Positions 16,602 to 27,263 of a DNA stretch of 64,000 nucleotides are shown here, piece by piece; the stretch's first letter is position 1; every line of letters begins with the position of its first letter. Source of the stretch: Shewanella sp. SR44-3 (GTDB lineage: Bacteria; Pseudomonadota; Gammaproteobacteria; Enterobacterales; Shewanellaceae). Under the pieces are notes generated by a model, which was not told the origin of the DNA, did not search any database, and saw only the letters and a list, made by a program, of their open reading frames with translations. The stretch lies in assembly GCF_014163735.1 (NCBI RefSeq), contig NZ_JACJDV010000010.1:1-64000 (forward strand), in the 5' to 3' direction. The position numbers were made by a program, and so were the translations under genes.

Positions 16602-19079
16602 ATGAAGGTAATGAAATTCGGCGGAACATCGCTAGCAAACTGGTCACGTTTTTCAATGGCGGCCGATATCATTATCGCTGCGGCTCAGCTTGAGGCGGTT
16701 GCAACCGTGCTTTCAGCCCCAGCAACTGTCACGAATGCGTTATTGGAAATCGCTGATCTTGCAGTTAATAAAAAAGATTTTACGCCTGTGATTAAGCATA
16801 TCGAAACCGTGTTTGATGAATTGTATCAAGGTGCAGCCTCTGAGCTAGCACCAGCGCAGCAAGCATTGTTAGCGCAGCAGTTTCAAATCCAAGTTGAGCA
16901 GTGGCAGGATAAACTTAATGGCATAGGGCTGCTGGGGGAATGTCCGGATAGCGTGCGGGCGCAAATCGTAGTGTCTGGTGAGCGATTATCCGCAGCTTTA
17001 ATGCAACAAGTGTTACTCGGCAGAAACGTCACAGCGGGGCTTTTAGATCCTGTGGCACTGTTTGTCGCCCACGGTGAAGTCTTAGAGTCTGTGGTGGACA
17101 TAGGTGTGAGTAAGCCTAGGTTTGCCGCATTATCTTTAGACAGCAATAAAGTATGGGTGATGCCAGGCTTTACCGCAGCCGATGCGAAAGGCCGAGTGGT
17201 TACCTTAGGGCGTAATGGTTCAGATTATTCGGCTGCGGTGCTCGCGGCATGTTTAGATGCCAGCTGCTGTGAGATTTGGACAGATGTTGATGGCATTTAT
17301 AATACCGACCCTAGGGTTGTCCATGATGCCAAATTGCTGACGCAACTCAGCTATCAAGAGGCGATGGAGCTGTCTTATTTTGGCGCCAAGGTATTACACC
17401 CAAAAACCATAGCGCCCATAGCGCAATATCATATTCCTTGTTATATCAAAAATAGCTTTAACCCCAGCGCCCCAGGCAGCTTAGTCTCTAATGATGAAGA
17501 TAGGACAGGCTTACAGGTTAAAGCGATTTCAAATCTTGATCATCAAACTATGTTTAATGTCTCAGGACCTGGCATGAAAGGCATGGTGGGAATGGCAAGT
17601 CGTACTTTAGCAGCCATTTCAAGAAGTGGTATTTCAGTATCCCTTATCACTCAAAGTTCGTCTGAATACTCCATAAGCTTTTGCGTTGCTACCAGTGAAG
17701 CACAAAAAGCCAAGTGGGCTTTAGAGCAGGAGTTTGAACTTGAAATTAAAAGCGAGCTTCTTGAACCGATAGAGCTAAGGCAGGGGCTTGCGATAGTGTC
17801 GTTAATTGGTGATGGCATGAAGACTCATAAAGGCGTGGCAGCTAAATTTTTCAGCGCGCTGGCAAAGGCGAGTGTAAATATTATCGCGATTGCTCAAGGC
17901 TCTTCTGAGCGCTCGATTTCAACAGTGATAGAGCAAGCAAAAACCAAACATGCTGTGTGTGCTTGTCATCAGGCATTTTTCGATGTTCAGCAATATTTAG
18001 ATGTATTTCTTGTGGGTTGTGGCAATGTTGGTGCAGGCTTACTTGAGCAAATTAACCAGCAAGAGGAGTTCTTAAAAGAGCAGCATATTAGCATTCGAGT
18101 CTGTGGTATTGCGAACTCTCGAAAAATGCTGCTAGACAGCACAGGTCTTAAGCTTGATGAGTGGCGTAGCGTGTTAGCTGACGACAATTCACCGCAACGT
18201 CATGATTTTGAGTTAGCCAAATTGCTTGAGTGGGCTAAAGATCAGCAGTTATTAACCCCTGTGCTGGTCGATTGCACAGCGAACGATGAGATTGCCGACA
18301 GTTACTTAGATGCCATGAATGCAGGTTTTCATGTGGTGACGCCGAACAAAAAAGCTAATACACGTGACTATGAGTACTATCAATCGCTTCGCAAAACGGC
18401 ATTGTCCCAACGTCGTCAATTTCTTTATGAAACCACAGTAGGCGCGGGCTTACCTGTTATCGATAACCTAAAAAAGCTACTCTGCGCCGGTGATAAACTG
18501 ATCAAGTTTAACGGCATATTATCTGGCTCGTTATCTTATATTTTCGGCATGCTAGATGAAGGTATGAGCTTATCAGATGCCACTAAAATAGCCCGTGATA
18601 AATGCTTTACAGAACCCGATCCTCGTGAAGATTTAAGCGGCATGGATGTGGCGCGTAAAGTGCTTATTCTCGCAAGAGAGGTGGGTATGGTGTTATCACT
18701 TGATGACATTCAGGTTGAATCTGTACTGCCAAGCGACTTTGATGACTCTGGCGATGTGGCAGACTTTATGGCGCGCCTGCCATCATTAGATGCTCATATC
18801 GCGGCCAAGGTCGAAGCGGCAAAACGTGAAGGTAAAGTATTGCGTTATGTTGGCCAAATTGAGCAAGGTCAGTGTTATGTGCGTATTATTGCCGTGGATG
18901 CCAAGGATCCGCTTTACAGCGTTAAAGGCGGCGAGAACGCATTGGCATTTTATAGTCGTTACTATCAACCGATCCCCTTCGTACTTCGAGGGTATGGCGC
19001 AGGCACAGATGTCACTGCTGCAGGGGTGTTTGCCGACATGCTTAGAACTGTGAATTGGACTCGTGAAGTGGATTTATAA
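16602..19079 (+). CDS. thrA: Bifunctional aspartokinase/homoserine dehydrogenase I
   Basis: Catalyses the first and third steps from aspartate to threonine. Residues 1-290 are the aspartokinase ([17 protein letters not shown]; later [20 protein letters not shown]), about 310-460 are the two ACT domains that bind threonine ([17 protein letters not shown]), and 465-825 are the NAD(P)-dependent homoserine dehydrogenase, with the nucleotide loop [11 protein letters not shown] near 471 and TPNKKANT. Length 825 is standard for ThrA. It is the first structural gene of thrLABC under attenuation. thrB begins two bases after the stop. Confidence 0.97.
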   Translation: MKVMKFGGTSLANWSRFSMAADIIIAAAQLEAVATVLSAPATVTNALLEIADLAVNKKDFTPVIKHIETVFDELYQGAASELAPAQQALLAQQFQIQVEQWQDKLNGIGLLGECPDSVRAQIVVSGERLSAALMQQVLLGRNVTAGLLDPVALFVAHGEVLESVVDIGVSKPRFAALSLDSNKVWVMPGFTAADAKGRVVTLGRNGSDYSAAVLAACLDASCCEIWTDVDGIYNTDPRVVHDAKLLTQLSYQEAMELSYFGAKVLHPKTIAPIAQYHIPCYIKNSFNPSAPGSLVSNDEDRTGLQVKAISNLDHQTMFNVSGPGMKGMVGMASRTLAAISRSGISVSLITQSSSEYSISFCVATSEAQKAKWALEQEFELEIKSELLEPIELRQGLAIVSLIGDGMKTHKGVAAKFFSALAKASVNIIAIAQGSSERSISTVIEQAKTKHAVCACHQAFFDVQQYLDVFLVGCGNVGAGLLEQINQQEEFLKEQHISIRVCGIANSRKMLLDSTGLKLDEWRSVLADDNSPQRHDFELAKLLEWAKDQQLLTPVLVDCTANDEIADSYLDAMNAGFHVVTPNKKANTRDYEYYQSLRKTALSQRRQFLYETTVGAGLPVIDNLKKLLCAGDKLIKFNGILSGSLSYIFGMLDEGMSLSDATKIARDKCFTEPDPREDLSGMDVARKVLILAREVGMVLSLDDIQVESVLPSDFDDSGDVADFMARLPSLDAHIAAKVEAAKREGKVLRYVGQIEQGQCYVRIIAVDAKDPLYSVKGGENALAFYSRYYQPIPFVLRGYGAGTDVTAAGVFADMLRTVNWTREVDL

Positions 19080-19081
19080 TT

Positions 19082-20068
19082 ATGATAAGTAATAAAAAAG
19101 CGCCATTAACCGTTTATGCGCCAGCGTCCATGGGCAATGTTGGCGTCGGATTTGATTTATTGGGGGCGGCGCTTGCCCCAATTGATGGTAGTTTACTGGG
19201 CGATAAAGTCAGGATCAGTGAATCCCAAGGTGGTAATTTAGCCGAGGGTTTATCCAACACTAAGGGTGAGGTGATCTTTAGTCAAACAGGAATATGGTGC
19301 CATAAACTACCCTCGAACCCTGAGGATAATATTGTTTATCAGTGTGCGCGGTTTTTCTTGGAAAAACTTGGGCTTCATACTGACATCGCAGTTAATTTAG
19401 AGAAAAACCTGCCGGTGGGAAGTGGCCTCGGCTCCAGCGCAAGCTCTGTGGTTGCCGCCCTCTATGGCTTGAATGAATATTTTGACTCACCGTTTGGGAC
19501 TCAAGCACTATTGCAATTAATGGGGGAGTTTGAAGGCAAAATCTCTGGTAGCGTTCATTATGATAACGTAGCGCCAAGTTACCTTGGGGGCATGCAATTA
19601 ATGCTAGATAGCCCTACTGAGCTTTGCGCAGCGATACCGCACTTTAAGCACTGGTATTGGCTGGTGGCGTATCCCGGGGTTTCATTGTCCACCGCTAAGA
19701 TGCGGGCGTTACTGCCGGCACAATATGATAAAGCCGTCACCATAGATTTTGGCCGGCACTTAAGTGCGTTTGTGCATGCCAGTTACAGTCAAAACCCTAA
19801 ACTTGCCATTGAGATCTTAAAAGATGTGCTGGCAGAGCCTTACCGCAAGGATGCTATTCCAGGTTACATACAAGCCTGCAGCGCATTAACTGAGCTTGGC
19901 ATGTTAACCACAGGAATTTCAGGCAGTGGCCCTACCTTATTCAGTATTACAGATGATATTGCGGTGGCCGAGCAAGCCAAAGTTTGGTTAGCTCAGCATT
20001 ATGTGAGCCAAAGTGGCGGTTTTGTGCATATTTGCCGCATTGATGAGCTAGGGGCCAGACGGGTTTAG
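19082..20068 (+). CDS. thrB: Homoserine kinase
   Basis: Phosphorylates L-homoserine with ATP. A GHMP-family kinase of 328 residues with the ATP-binding motif LPVGSGLGSSASSVVAAL near residue 107, an N-terminal VYAPASMGNVGVGFDLLG, and the late GISGSGPTLFSI. It starts two bases after thrA, so the genes are coupled. A 106-base gap separates it from thrC, longer than in E. coli, with no obvious terminator in it. Confidence 0.96.
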   Translation: MISNKKAPLTVYAPASMGNVGVGFDLLGAALAPIDGSLLGDKVRISESQGGNLAEGLSNTKGEVIFSQTGIWCHKLPSNPEDNIVYQCARFFLEKLGLHTDIAVNLEKNLPVGSGLGSSASSVVAALYGLNEYFDSPFGTQALLQLMGEFEGKISGSVHYDNVAPSYLGGMQLMLDSPTELCAAIPHFKHWYWLVAYPGVSLSTAKMRALLPAQYDKAVTIDFGRHLSAFVHASYSQNPKLAIEILKDVLAEPYRKDAIPGYIQACSALTELGMLTTGISGSGPTLFSITDDIAVAEQAKVWLAQHYVSQSGGFVHICRIDELGARRV

Positions 20069-20174
20069 CACTGGGACTATGTAGCTTTAACCATAATTAA
20101 ACGATAAAAAATGACGAGCGCTGAGATTAAGCATTGATTGGCGTAAAGCCACAGAAAAAGATAAAGGCATCACC

Positions 20175-21455
20175 ATGGAATTATATAATTTAAAGCATGT
20201 ATCAGAGCGAGTTAACTTCAGCCAAGCGCTGCAATTAGGCTTAGGTAAGGATAGAGGGCTATTTTTCCCAACGAAGATCCCAAAGCTTGATGATATGAAT
20301 GAGTTATTAGCGCTGCCTTTTGTGGCCCGTTGTAAGAAAATTATCGGTGCTTGGCTTAGGGATGAATTAGGTCAGGCTCAAGTTGATAGGTTAGTGGATA
20401 ACGCATTTGATTTCTCGCTACCCTTAACTCGGGTGGATGAAAATCGGGCTTGCCTTGAACTTTTTCATGGTCCAACCTTGGCCTTTAAAGACTTTGGTGC
20501 ACGTTTTATGGCCCAGTGCATTAGCGCCTTAGCTGAGGATAAACGCCTGACTATTTTAACGGCGACATCAGGGGATACTGGCGCCGCTGTGGCCGATGCC
20601 TTTTTCGGTCTTGATAAAGTCCAAGTGGTGGTGCTTTACCCTAAGGGCAAGATAAGTCTGCTGCAGGAGAAGATGTTTACTACCTTGGGTAAAAACATCC
20701 ACACCATAGCGGTAGAGTCAGATTTTGATGCCTGTCAGGATTTAGTTAAGCAGTCTTTTGAAGACGCAGAACTTAGGCAAACACTGGGGCTGAACTCTGC
20801 AAACTCTATTAATATAAGCCGTTTGTTAGCGCAGATTTGCTATTACTTTGAAGCGGTTGCCCAAGTAAGGCAATACAGCGATAAAGACATTGTTGTCTCA
20901 GTGCCAAGTGGAAACTTTGGTAACCTAACCGCGGGGTTATTTGCTAAAGCCATGGGCTTACCAATTGCGCGCTTTATTGCGGCAACTAACAGCAACGATA
21001 CCGTGCCACGCTACCTTGTCGAGGGGCAATGGGCCCCTCACACCACGGTAGCGACATTATCTAATGCTATGGACGTCTCAGAGCCGAGTAATTGGCCAAG
21101 AGTCGAGGCGATTTGTACTGCAATGGGTTGGCCACTAAGTGTGATAAGTGGTGTGAGGGTAGATGAAGCCCAAACCGCAGCATCATTGGCATCATTAGCA
21201 AGCCTAGGTTATCAGTCTGAACCCCATGGGAGTATTGCTGCTCACGGGCTAAGTACGCTTAATGAAAATGAAACGGGAATATTTTTAGGCACGGCCCATC
21301 CAGCTAAATTTAAAGATGTGGTTGACCGTTTATTGGGTACAGATTTAGCCTTACCTCCAGCATTGAGCGCCGTTGAAGCTAAAGCCATTCTGTCTGAGCC
21401 TCTTAGTGCTAATTTTGAGTTACTTAAGATGCATCTGTTACAGCGGCTAGCTTAA
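20175..21455 (+). CDS. thrC: Threonine synthase
   Basis: Pyridoxal-phosphate enzyme converting O-phosphohomoserine to L-threonine. The 426-residue protein begins MELYNLKHVSERVNFSQALQ, has the cofactor lysine in TLAFKDFGARF (about residue 110), and the glycine-rich TATSGDTGAA phosphate loop. Last gene of the thr operon. The region after it (21470-21560) has CTTAAGC/GCTAGC repeats that could form a weak hairpin, but no clean terminator. Confidence 0.97.
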   Translation: MELYNLKHVSERVNFSQALQLGLGKDRGLFFPTKIPKLDDMNELLALPFVARCKKIIGAWLRDELGQAQVDRLVDNAFDFSLPLTRVDENRACLELFHGPTLAFKDFGARFMAQCISALAEDKRLTILTATSGDTGAAVADAFFGLDKVQVVVLYPKGKISLLQEKMFTTLGKNIHTIAVESDFDACQDLVKQSFEDAELRQTLGLNSANSINISRLLAQICYYFEAVAQVRQYSDKDIVVSVPSGNFGNLTAGLFAKAMGLPIARFIAATNSNDTVPRYLVEGQWAPHTTVATLSNAMDVSEPSNWPRVEAICTAMGWPLSVISGVRVDEAQTAASLASLASLGYQSEPHGSIAAHGLSTLNENETGIFLGTAHPAKFKDVVDRLLGTDLALPPALSAVEAKAILSEPLSANFELLKMHLLQRLA

Positions 21456-21623
21456 ACGTTAGGGCTGGGCCACATAACTTAGGGTTAGAGGCTTTTGACA
21501 TAGCTAGGCTTTGTCTTAAGCCTAAGTCTTAAGCTAGCAAGCCTCAGCCTTAAATTCATATTCTGTGAATTTCCGCCTTATGGCAAAATAGTCAATAGGA
21601 ATAGTGCCAGTATCATTATGATC

Positions 21624-21650
21624 AAAATGCATTTATATGATCTAGATCTG
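21624..21650. promoter_or_regulatory. Candidate regulator sites before hemerythrin gene
   Basis: AAAATGCATTT (21624-21634) matches the 11-base NsrR half-site AANATGCATTT. The next bases, TATGATCTAGATCTGA (21635-21650), are 13 of 16 identical to a CRP-type core. NsrR control of hemerythrin-like NO-repair proteins is known in E. coli (ytfE), so the first site is the more interesting. Confidence 0.35.
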
Positions 21651-21703
21651 AGCGACTTTTCTTCCTTAGGTTACACTGACTGTTAGGGAGCTAGGAGGGC
21701 GTT

Positions 21704-22264
21704 ATGCTTAAACGGTTATTGCAAGATCATAAACACATCTCAATATTACTGGATATCTTAGTCCAGAAGCGTCTACGTCTATTGGCTGGCAGTGGTGTCG
21801 ACTTCAAGGTGATAAGGGACATAGTCGAGTATATGCAAGTCTATGCTGAGCACAGTCATCATCCGGTAGAAGATATTATCTTTAGTCATTTTGTTGCTAA
21901 ATCAGTTTCACTGGATAATAAGCTATTCGATGATATGCAGCTTGAAGATGAGCATCATAAGCTCATTGCTGCAAGCCAGAATCTTATGTTCAGTATTAAT
22001 TTAGTCTTGTCGGATGTTGTGTTATCTAAGGACAAGTTGGTAGCTGATTTAAGTGACTATTTAACCTTGCAACAGCAGCATATGGAATACGAGGAAGGCA
22101 GGCTATTTCCATTGTTTGAACAGCATTTAAGTGCTGTAGATTGGCAAGAGATAAATCAGGCTTGTCAGCAAAAGTTGATTGATGATCCGCTATTTAGTCA
22201 AACAGACGACGTGTTATTTGAATCCTTAAGGGAATACTTCAGTAATACGGATACGAGCCGCTAA
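21704..22264 (+). CDS. Hemerythrin domain protein
   Basis: A 186-residue cytoplasmic protein with the hemerythrin HHE pattern: DHKHISILLDIL near the N-terminus, HSHHPVEDIIFSHF around residue 51, EDEHHKL near 83, and QQHMEYEEGRLFPLFEQH around 125-142. These histidines and glutamates would hold a di-iron centre. Relatives sense oxygen or repair nitric-oxide damage; which applies here is unknown. GGAGG lies about 7 bases before the ATG. It is monocistronic, ended by a strong terminator, and preceded by an NsrR-like palindrome. Confidence 0.88.
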   Translation: MLKRLLQDHKHISILLDILVQKRLRLLAGSGVDFKVIRDIVEYMQVYAEHSHHPVEDIIFSHFVAKSVSLDNKLFDDMQLEDEHHKLIAASQNLMFSINLVLSDVVLSKDKLVADLSDYLTLQQQHMEYEEGRLFPLFEQHLSAVDWQEINQACQQKLIDDPLFSQTDDVLFESLREYFSNTDTSR

Positions 22265-22271
22265 AGCCAAT

Positions 22272-22299
22272 AAAAATGCCACCTAAGGGTGGCATTTTT
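22272..22299. terminator. Terminator after hemerythrin gene
   Basis: AAAAATGCCACC (22272-22283) pairs perfectly with GGTGGCATTTTT (22288-22299). It may also serve the convergent DUF3545 gene, which ends at 22394. Confidence 0.9.
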
Positions 22300-22393
22300 G
22301 TGTCTGTGAAGATCCATCATCAGCACAGAGGAGGGTAAATGATAATACGCAGCTTTTGCTTAAATGTTAATTGTATTTTAGTGTAAGCAAGAT

Positions 22394-22579
22394 TTAGCGC
22401 ATTGCAGCATCTAAATCATAATCAAAACTGTAGTCCATATCTTGAAGCTCTTTGAGTAAGCGATGCTTGTCCTTGATAGCCTCAATTTCACGCCATTTAC
22501 GCTTCTTATTCGCCCCCTTACTACGAGTGGGTCTCTCAATAACTTCATCAACGCCAGTACCATAATCTAAACGATCCAT
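22394..22579 (-). CDS. DUF3545 family small protein
   Basis: A 61-residue basic protein reading MDRLDYGTGVDEVIERPTRS at its start, then the conserved ANKKRKWREIEAIKDKHRLLKEL, typical of DUF3545. The ATG at 22579 is chosen over a start 16 codons upstream because GGGAGG lies 7 bases before it. The middle third is predicted helical with many Lys/Arg. No function is known for the family. It follows pgi on the same strand but lies beyond the pgi terminator, so it is probably transcribed alone. Confidence 0.82.
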   Translation of the reverse strand: MDRLDYGTGVDEVIERPTRSKGANKKRKWREIEAIKDKHRLLKELQDMDYSFDYDLDAAMR

Positions 22580-22703
22580 GACAACCTCCCTTGTTATATG
22601 ATGTTTTTCTATGCGATTAAATATCATACTTAGACTATAGGATGCAAGAATTGTGTTTCATAAATGTTAACTTTAGGTGTTATTTATATTATTTTTGGGC
22701 ATA

Positions 22704-22730
22704 AAAAAACCAGCCTAAGCTGGTTTTTTA
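22704..22730 (-). terminator. Terminator of tal-pgi
   Basis: AAAAAACCAGC (22704-22714) pairs with GCTGGTTTTTT (22719-22729) around CTAA. It works on the minus strand after pgi. Confidence 0.92.
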
Positions 22731-22757
22731 GTCGATAAATCCTGTGGCAGGCTAATT

Positions 22758-24395
22758 TTACAGCTTGCCTTGTCTGAATAAATTGATCAAAGCATTGCTT
22801 GAAGAGTCCAGTTCAGTAGCCTGTTCTTTTGCGCCAATGCGATCTAATACATCATTGCCTAATTGCTTGCCAAGCTCAACGCCCCATTGATCGAAGGAGT
22901 TTATTTGCCAAATAGCGCCCTGTACCAAGGTTCTGTGCTCATAGAGTGCGATAAGCGACCCCAAAGTCTGCGGCGTTAGCTTATCCATCAGCAAGGTGTT
23001 ACTAGGCTTATTGCCTAGCATCACTTTATGCTTAGCAATAAGGGCCTTATCTGCATCACTGGCAGAACTTTGTGCAAGTTCTGCCATTGCTTCTTCAAAG
23101 GTTCGACCTTGCATTAAGGCTTGAGTCTGACCAAAGCAGTTAGACGCCAGTTGTGCATGGTGCTCACCTAGCGGATTATGACTTTGCAGCGGCATAATAA
23201 AATCCGCAGGAATAAGTGCAGTGCCTTGATGTAACAACTGATGGTAAGCGTGCTGACCATTAGTGCCTTCACCGCCCCAAATCACAGGTCCAGTGCTGTA
23301 ATCAACTTGCGTGCCGTTTAAGGTCACTGATTTGCCATTACTTTCCATATCTAGCTGTTGGAAATACGCGGGCAAACCCCGTAAATAATGATCATAAGTC
23401 AATACCACATGGGATTGAGCACCGTGGAAGTTGGTGTAGAGCACAGACATCAGTGCCATGATCACTGGCATGTTTTGCTCAAGAGGCGCCGCCTTAAAAT
23501 GCTCATCCATTTGATGAGCACCATCGAGTAGCAAGCGGAAGTTATCCATGCCAATCAATAGTGCAATGGGCAAACCTATGGCTGACCACAAGGAATAACG
23601 GCCACCAACCCAATCCCACATAGGGAAAATATTGTCAGCGTCCATGCCAAACTCAGTGGCTTTGGTGACATTGGAGGTCACAGCGACAAAGTGCTTGGCG
23701 ATATCAGCTTGTGTTGCGCCTTGGTCTAAAAACCACGCTTTAGCACTCATGGTGTTTGTCAGTGTCTCTTGAGTACTAAAAGATTTTGACGACATCACAA
23801 ATAGTGTGGTTTCAGCATTAAGCAGCTTCAATTTTTCACAAATGGAGCTGGCATCAACATTAGCAACAAAATGACAAGTGATCCCCGCTTTCCAATAAGG
23901 ACGCAGTGCTTGAGAGACAATTTTAGGGCCTAAGAATGAACCGCCGATGCCAATGCTGACGATGTCAGTAATGTTTTTACCTGTATAACCTAACCACTGA
24001 CCTTGTTGGACTGAAGCGACAAACTTGGTCATTTTTTCCAAGGTTTGCTGCACTTCAGGGATAATGTTAACCCCATCAACTCTGATATCTTGACCAGCTT
24101 TACTGCGAAGGGCAGTATGCAATACTGCCCGCTGCTCTGTGGTGTTGATAATGTCGCCATTAAACATGGCGGCAATGGTATCCGCAAGCTTGGCGTCTTT
24201 TGCTAATGCAAATAACTGCTTAAGAGTGGTGTTATCGGCACGATTCTTTGAGTAATCCAAAAAAAGACCGCAGGCGCTCAGGCTCATTTGCTCAAATCTC
24301 TGTGGATTTTGAGCAAATAAATCACGCATATGAGGCAGGTTGCTGGCATTGGCAATCAATGCTTGCCAGCTGCTGCTTTGAGTCAGTTGTGTCAT
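22758..24395 (-). CDS. pgi: Glucose-6-phosphate isomerase
   Basis: Interconverts glucose-6-phosphate and fructose-6-phosphate in the cytoplasm. The 545-residue protein has both family signatures: [19 protein letters not shown] (about residue 266) and [19 protein letters not shown] (about 376), where Glu and His are catalytic. It follows tal by 16 bases on the minus strand, so the two share a transcript linking glycolysis with the pentose phosphate pathway. Shewanella commonly uses Entner-Doudoroff catabolism with this pair serving gluconeogenic flow; that is background, not visible here. Confidence 0.97.
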   Translation of the reverse strand: MTQLTQSSSWQALIANASNLPHMRDLFAQNPQRFEQMSLSACGLFLDYSKNRADNTTLKQLFALAKDAKLADTIAAMFNGDIINTTEQRAVLHTALRSKAGQDIRVDGVNIIPEVQQTLEKMTKFVASVQQGQWLGYTGKNITDIVSIGIGGSFLGPKIVSQALRPYWKAGITCHFVANVDASSICEKLKLLNAETTLFVMSSKSFSTQETLTNTMSAKAWFLDQGATQADIAKHFVAVTSNVTKATEFGMDADNIFPMWDWVGGRYSLWSAIGLPIALLIGMDNFRLLLDGAHQMDEHFKAAPLEQNMPVIMALMSVLYTNFHGAQSHVVLTYDHYLRGLPAYFQQLDMESNGKSVTLNGTQVDYSTGPVIWGGEGTNGQHAYHQLLHQGTALIPADFIMPLQSHNPLGEHHAQLASNCFGQTQALMQGRTFEEAMAELAQSSASDADKALIAKHKVMLGNKPSNTLLMDKLTPQTLGSLIALYEHRTLVQGAIWQINSFDQWGVELGKQLGNDVLDRIGAKEQATELDSSSNALINLFRQGKL

Positions 24396-24411
24396 GGGAA
24401 GCCCCTTAAAA

Positions 24412-25365
24412 CTAAGCCAATTTTGCTTTTAGCATGACTTCAAGTTTACCTTGGTCGATAGCGAAATTACGTATGCCTTCGGCGAGCTTATCAACAGCCA
24501 TGGCATCTTCATTAAAGTCCCAACGAAACTCAGCTTCACTCATAGGCGCTGGCGCTGGTTTTTGCGTTAGAGCGGGTTTCAATTTTTGCATCACAGGTAG
24601 GTCGCTGTTGGCTAACTCTTCTAACAGTGCTGGGCCAATGGTTAAGCGATCGCAACCGGCAAGCTCAATGATTTCACCTGTATTTCTAAAGCTTGCACCC
24701 ATAACGACAGTATTGTGGCCATGCTGCTTATAGTAGTTGTAAATTTCAGTGACAGAGACAACACCTGGGTCAGTTTCTGCGCTGTAATCTAGACCTGTGT
24801 CTTTCTTGTACCAGTCAAGAATACGGCCAACAAAAGGCGATACTAAATAAACACCCGCTTCGGCGCAAGCACGGGCTTGAGCAAAGCTAAATAATAAGGT
24901 TAAGTTACAGTTGATGCCTTCTTTTTCAAGCTCTTTGGCGGCGCAAATGCCTTCCCAAGTAGAAGCAAGCTTAATTAAGATACGTGACTTATCAACGCCA
25001 GCTTCTTTATATAATTTAATCAGTTTATGAGCTTTATCAATAGACTTTTGCTTGTCAAAAGATAAACGAGCATCGACTTCTGTAGACATACGTCCTGGCA
25101 CATACTTTAGAATTTCAACACCGATAGTGACTGCAAGCTTGTCACCAGCATCTTCAATTTGCTGTGCAACATCATTGCTTTGGGTTTTTGCCCAAGCAAT
25201 CGCTTGATCTATGTAAGGTGCGTATTCTGGAATTTGTGAGGCTTTTAGGATCAGTGATGGATTGGTGGTCGCATCTTGCGGCTGATAACGCTTAATCGCT
25301 TCGATATCACCGGTGTCGGCAACGATAGTAGTCAGTGATTTAAGCTGTGCGAGTGTGTTAGCCAT
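24412..25365 (-). CDS. tal: Transaldolase
   Basis: Transfers a three-carbon unit between sedoheptulose-7-phosphate and glyceraldehyde-3-phosphate, giving erythrose-4-phosphate and fructose-6-phosphate. Type I TalB form of 317 residues with DATTNPSLI (about 31-39) and the Schiff-base lysine in [18 protein letters not shown] (about 130). First gene of tal-pgi. AGAGGA lies about 8 bases before the ATG at 25365. Confidence 0.97.
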   Translation of the reverse strand: MANTLAQLKSLTTIVADTGDIEAIKRYQPQDATTNPSLILKASQIPEYAPYIDQAIAWAKTQSNDVAQQIEDAGDKLAVTIGVEILKYVPGRMSTEVDARLSFDKQKSIDKAHKLIKLYKEAGVDKSRILIKLASTWEGICAAKELEKEGINCNLTLLFSFAQARACAEAGVYLVSPFVGRILDWYKKDTGLDYSAETDPGVVSVTEIYNYYKQHGHNTVVMGASFRNTGEIIELAGCDRLTIGPALLEELANSDLPVMQKLKPALTQKPAPAPMSEAEFRWDFNEDAMAVDKLAEGIRNFAIDQGKLEVMLKAKLA

Positions 25366-25683
25366 TGAGAATGTCCTCTGAAAGCAAATGGTATTGGTAA
25401 TGCTGTTATTAGAAGCGATTTTAGCGCATATTCCAACAATAGTTGTAAAAAAATTACCAAAAGTTAGGCGGTTATTTGTTTTTTGTGCTCGAAACTGTAT
25501 TTTAGCACCAATTAAGATGTCTAGGGCAGAGGTAATAGTTTTGATGTTATTAAGGCTGCTGGTGAACGCAGGAAGAATGCATGGTGCTGTTTAAGAAAGA
25601 AATAAAACAAAAGACAATAAAAAATCGCTGCCTAGGCAGCGATTTTAATAAGGCCGTGGTACTGGCCTAAATTAGGTGGGTAA
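25366..25683. other. Intergenic region between tal and the OmpA-family gene
   Basis: A 318-base gap on the minus strand. It holds the terminator at 25621-25646 and, nearer tal, an AT-rich stretch (25390-25480) that is the likely tal promoter. A 68-codon plus-strand frame here has no support. Confidence 0.5.
25615..25646 (-). terminator. Terminator of OmpA-family gene
   Basis: AAAATCGCTGCC pairs perfectly with GGCAGCGATTTT (25621-25646) around a TA centre. On the minus strand it continues into TTATTG. Confidence 0.85.
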
Positions 25684-26802
25684 TTAACGTAGTACTACAC
25701 GCTTCTCTGTACCAGTAACTATCGCTTCGATGCGACGGTTTACACGGTGCGCTTCAGCAGTGTCACCAGACATTTTAGGCTTGGTTACACCATAACCCAC
25801 AGACTTGATGCGAGTTGTGTTGATTTTGTACTTAGTGGTTAACGCCGTCGCTACGGCATTAGCACGACGCTCAGACAGCAACAGGTTGTAACCTGGCTTA
25901 CCTACGTTTGACGCGTGACCTTCGATGATCACTGTGTGCTGTGGGTACTTTTCTAGGTGAGACACTAATATCTCAACATCAGCATAAGAACCAGGTTTGA
26001 TAACAGATGAATCATTATCAAATAGGATACTGCCTAGGTCGTATTTTTCAGTCACGAATTCATACACAGAACAACCTTTAGCATCAACTTTGTGAGTCAT
26101 AGGTGTGTTAGGGCATTTGTCTAAGTTGTCAGTCACGCCGTCTTTATCAGCATCGCCTGGTATTGCAGGAGCCATTGGTGCCACAGGCGCTGGTTTAGTC
26201 TTAGGCTTTGCAGCGGTACCGAAGCGGTAGCTTAACGCTAGACCCCAGTAATTGCTTTCCATTGACAGTGTATCCCACTGTTTTTCGTTTAGTGTTTCAT
26301 AACGACGGTATTTAGCTTGTAGTGCTAAGTTGTCGGTAAAGTTATACCCCACGCCCACACCAACGTAAGGTGCTACGCCGTTGTCGCTATAATATTCACT
26401 GCCCGCTTGTTTTTTGTTTGACAATAGGTAATTGAAGGCACCAGCTTCTGCTGTGATGCTCCAGTTGTTGGCCAGTGGAATGCGAGTCACTAAGCCTAGT
26501 GATGCGCCGCGTGCGCCCACATCGTGTGATTTGTTGCTGTAGTCAGTCCAATCGGCACGACCTAGATCGCGATAACCCAATTCAAGACCAAAATATTCGT
26601 TGAACATGTAGCCACCAAACACATCCCATGCATAGGGATCGTCTTTGCCACAGGTCTTCATGGTTTTTAGGTCACAACTTGGTTCGTAGTTGTTTACACC
26701 GACGCCAGTACCAACATACCAAGGTGTGAGTTCTTCTGCTGCACTTGCGGCAAAAGGTAACATTGAGGTGAGTAATACTACTTTTAATGTGTTCTTCATC
26801 AT
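25684..26802 (-). CDS. OmpA-family outer membrane protein
   Basis: A two-domain porin-like protein of about 372 residues. A signal peptide (cut after FAASA) precedes an N-terminal eight-strand OmpA barrel (about 22-195, with WYVGTGVGVNNY and an aromatic strand end WGLALSYRFG). Then come a Pro/Ala linker, a thrombospondin-3-like calcium loop DADKDGVTDNLDKCP, and the peptidoglycan-binding OmpA domain (about 250-365, IIEGHASNVG and LLLSERRANAVATAL). The start at 26802 is preferred over 26814 because GGA lies 7 bases upstream. Two cysteines in the barrel (CDLKTMKTC) may form an extracellular disulfide. Confidence 0.93.
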   Translation of the reverse strand: MMKNTLKVVLLTSMLPFAASAAEELTPWYVGTGVGVNNYEPSCDLKTMKTCGKDDPYAWDVFGGYMFNEYFGLELGYRDLGRADWTDYSNKSHDVGARGASLGLVTRIPLANNWSITAEAGAFNYLLSNKKQAGSEYYSDNGVAPYVGVGVGYNFTDNLALQAKYRRYETLNEKQWDTLSMESNYWGLALSYRFGTAAKPKTKPAPVAPMAPAIPGDADKDGVTDNLDKCPNTPMTHKVDAKGCSVYEFVTEKYDLGSILFDNDSSVIKPGSYADVEILVSHLEKYPQHTVIIEGHASNVGKPGYNLLLSERRANAVATALTTKYKINTTRIKSVGYGVTKPKMSGDTAEAHRVNRRIEAIVTGTEKRVVLR

Positions 26803-27263
26803 GTGTAAGTCCATTGTTATTTTACTCCACCAGTATGCCGCTCTCTTGTTATTGCAAGTCGAATCGGCATTGCCAACACTTATTGTGGTGATTCTTATCT
26901 CTTGTAGTTGGCGACGCGGATTATGGTTGTAAAAACAATCAATTTCCAGTGTTTGAAAGACTTTTATTTGTCATTTGTCAAAAAAATACCGTAACTAAGC
27001 TATTGATTTAATTTTTTGCGTGTGCTCTATATTTGATAGCTTTTCAAGCTGCGTCAGTGTTTAACTAGCTTAAAAAGTTGTGAAGCGGCGGAGAGTACTA
27101 CCTGTGTGTCATAAATCAGCTGAAAGCATGGACGCATCTGATTTTAGTTTGGAGAATTATTAGCACATAAAAAATGCGCCCATTGATGGGCGCATTGTTA
27201 TTGATGAGAAGGATAGCTCTTTAAAAGGTTAATTAAGCGATCCGTTTCTTAGAGTCGTTAACC
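26803..27263. other. Intergenic region between xfp and the OmpA-family gene
   Basis: A 461-base gap. It contains the xfp terminator at 27173-27196, and then about 350 bases of AT-rich sequence that must hold the OmpA promoter and a long leader. I see no small gene. Confidence 0.45.
27165..27196 (-). terminator. Terminator of phosphoketolase gene
   Basis: AATGCGCCCAT (27173-27183) pairs perfectly with ATGGGCGCATT (27186-27196). On the minus strand it is followed by TTTTATGTGC. Confidence 0.88.

Noticed and set aside
22330..22350. Fur box near the hemerythrin/DUF3545 junction
   Set aside because: Only one ATGATAAT half is present, with no inverted partner.
25388..25594. 68-codon plus-strand frame between tal and the OmpA gene
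   Set aside because: Lies in the tal promoter region, has no ribosome binding site, and its hydrophobic content follows from A/T richness.
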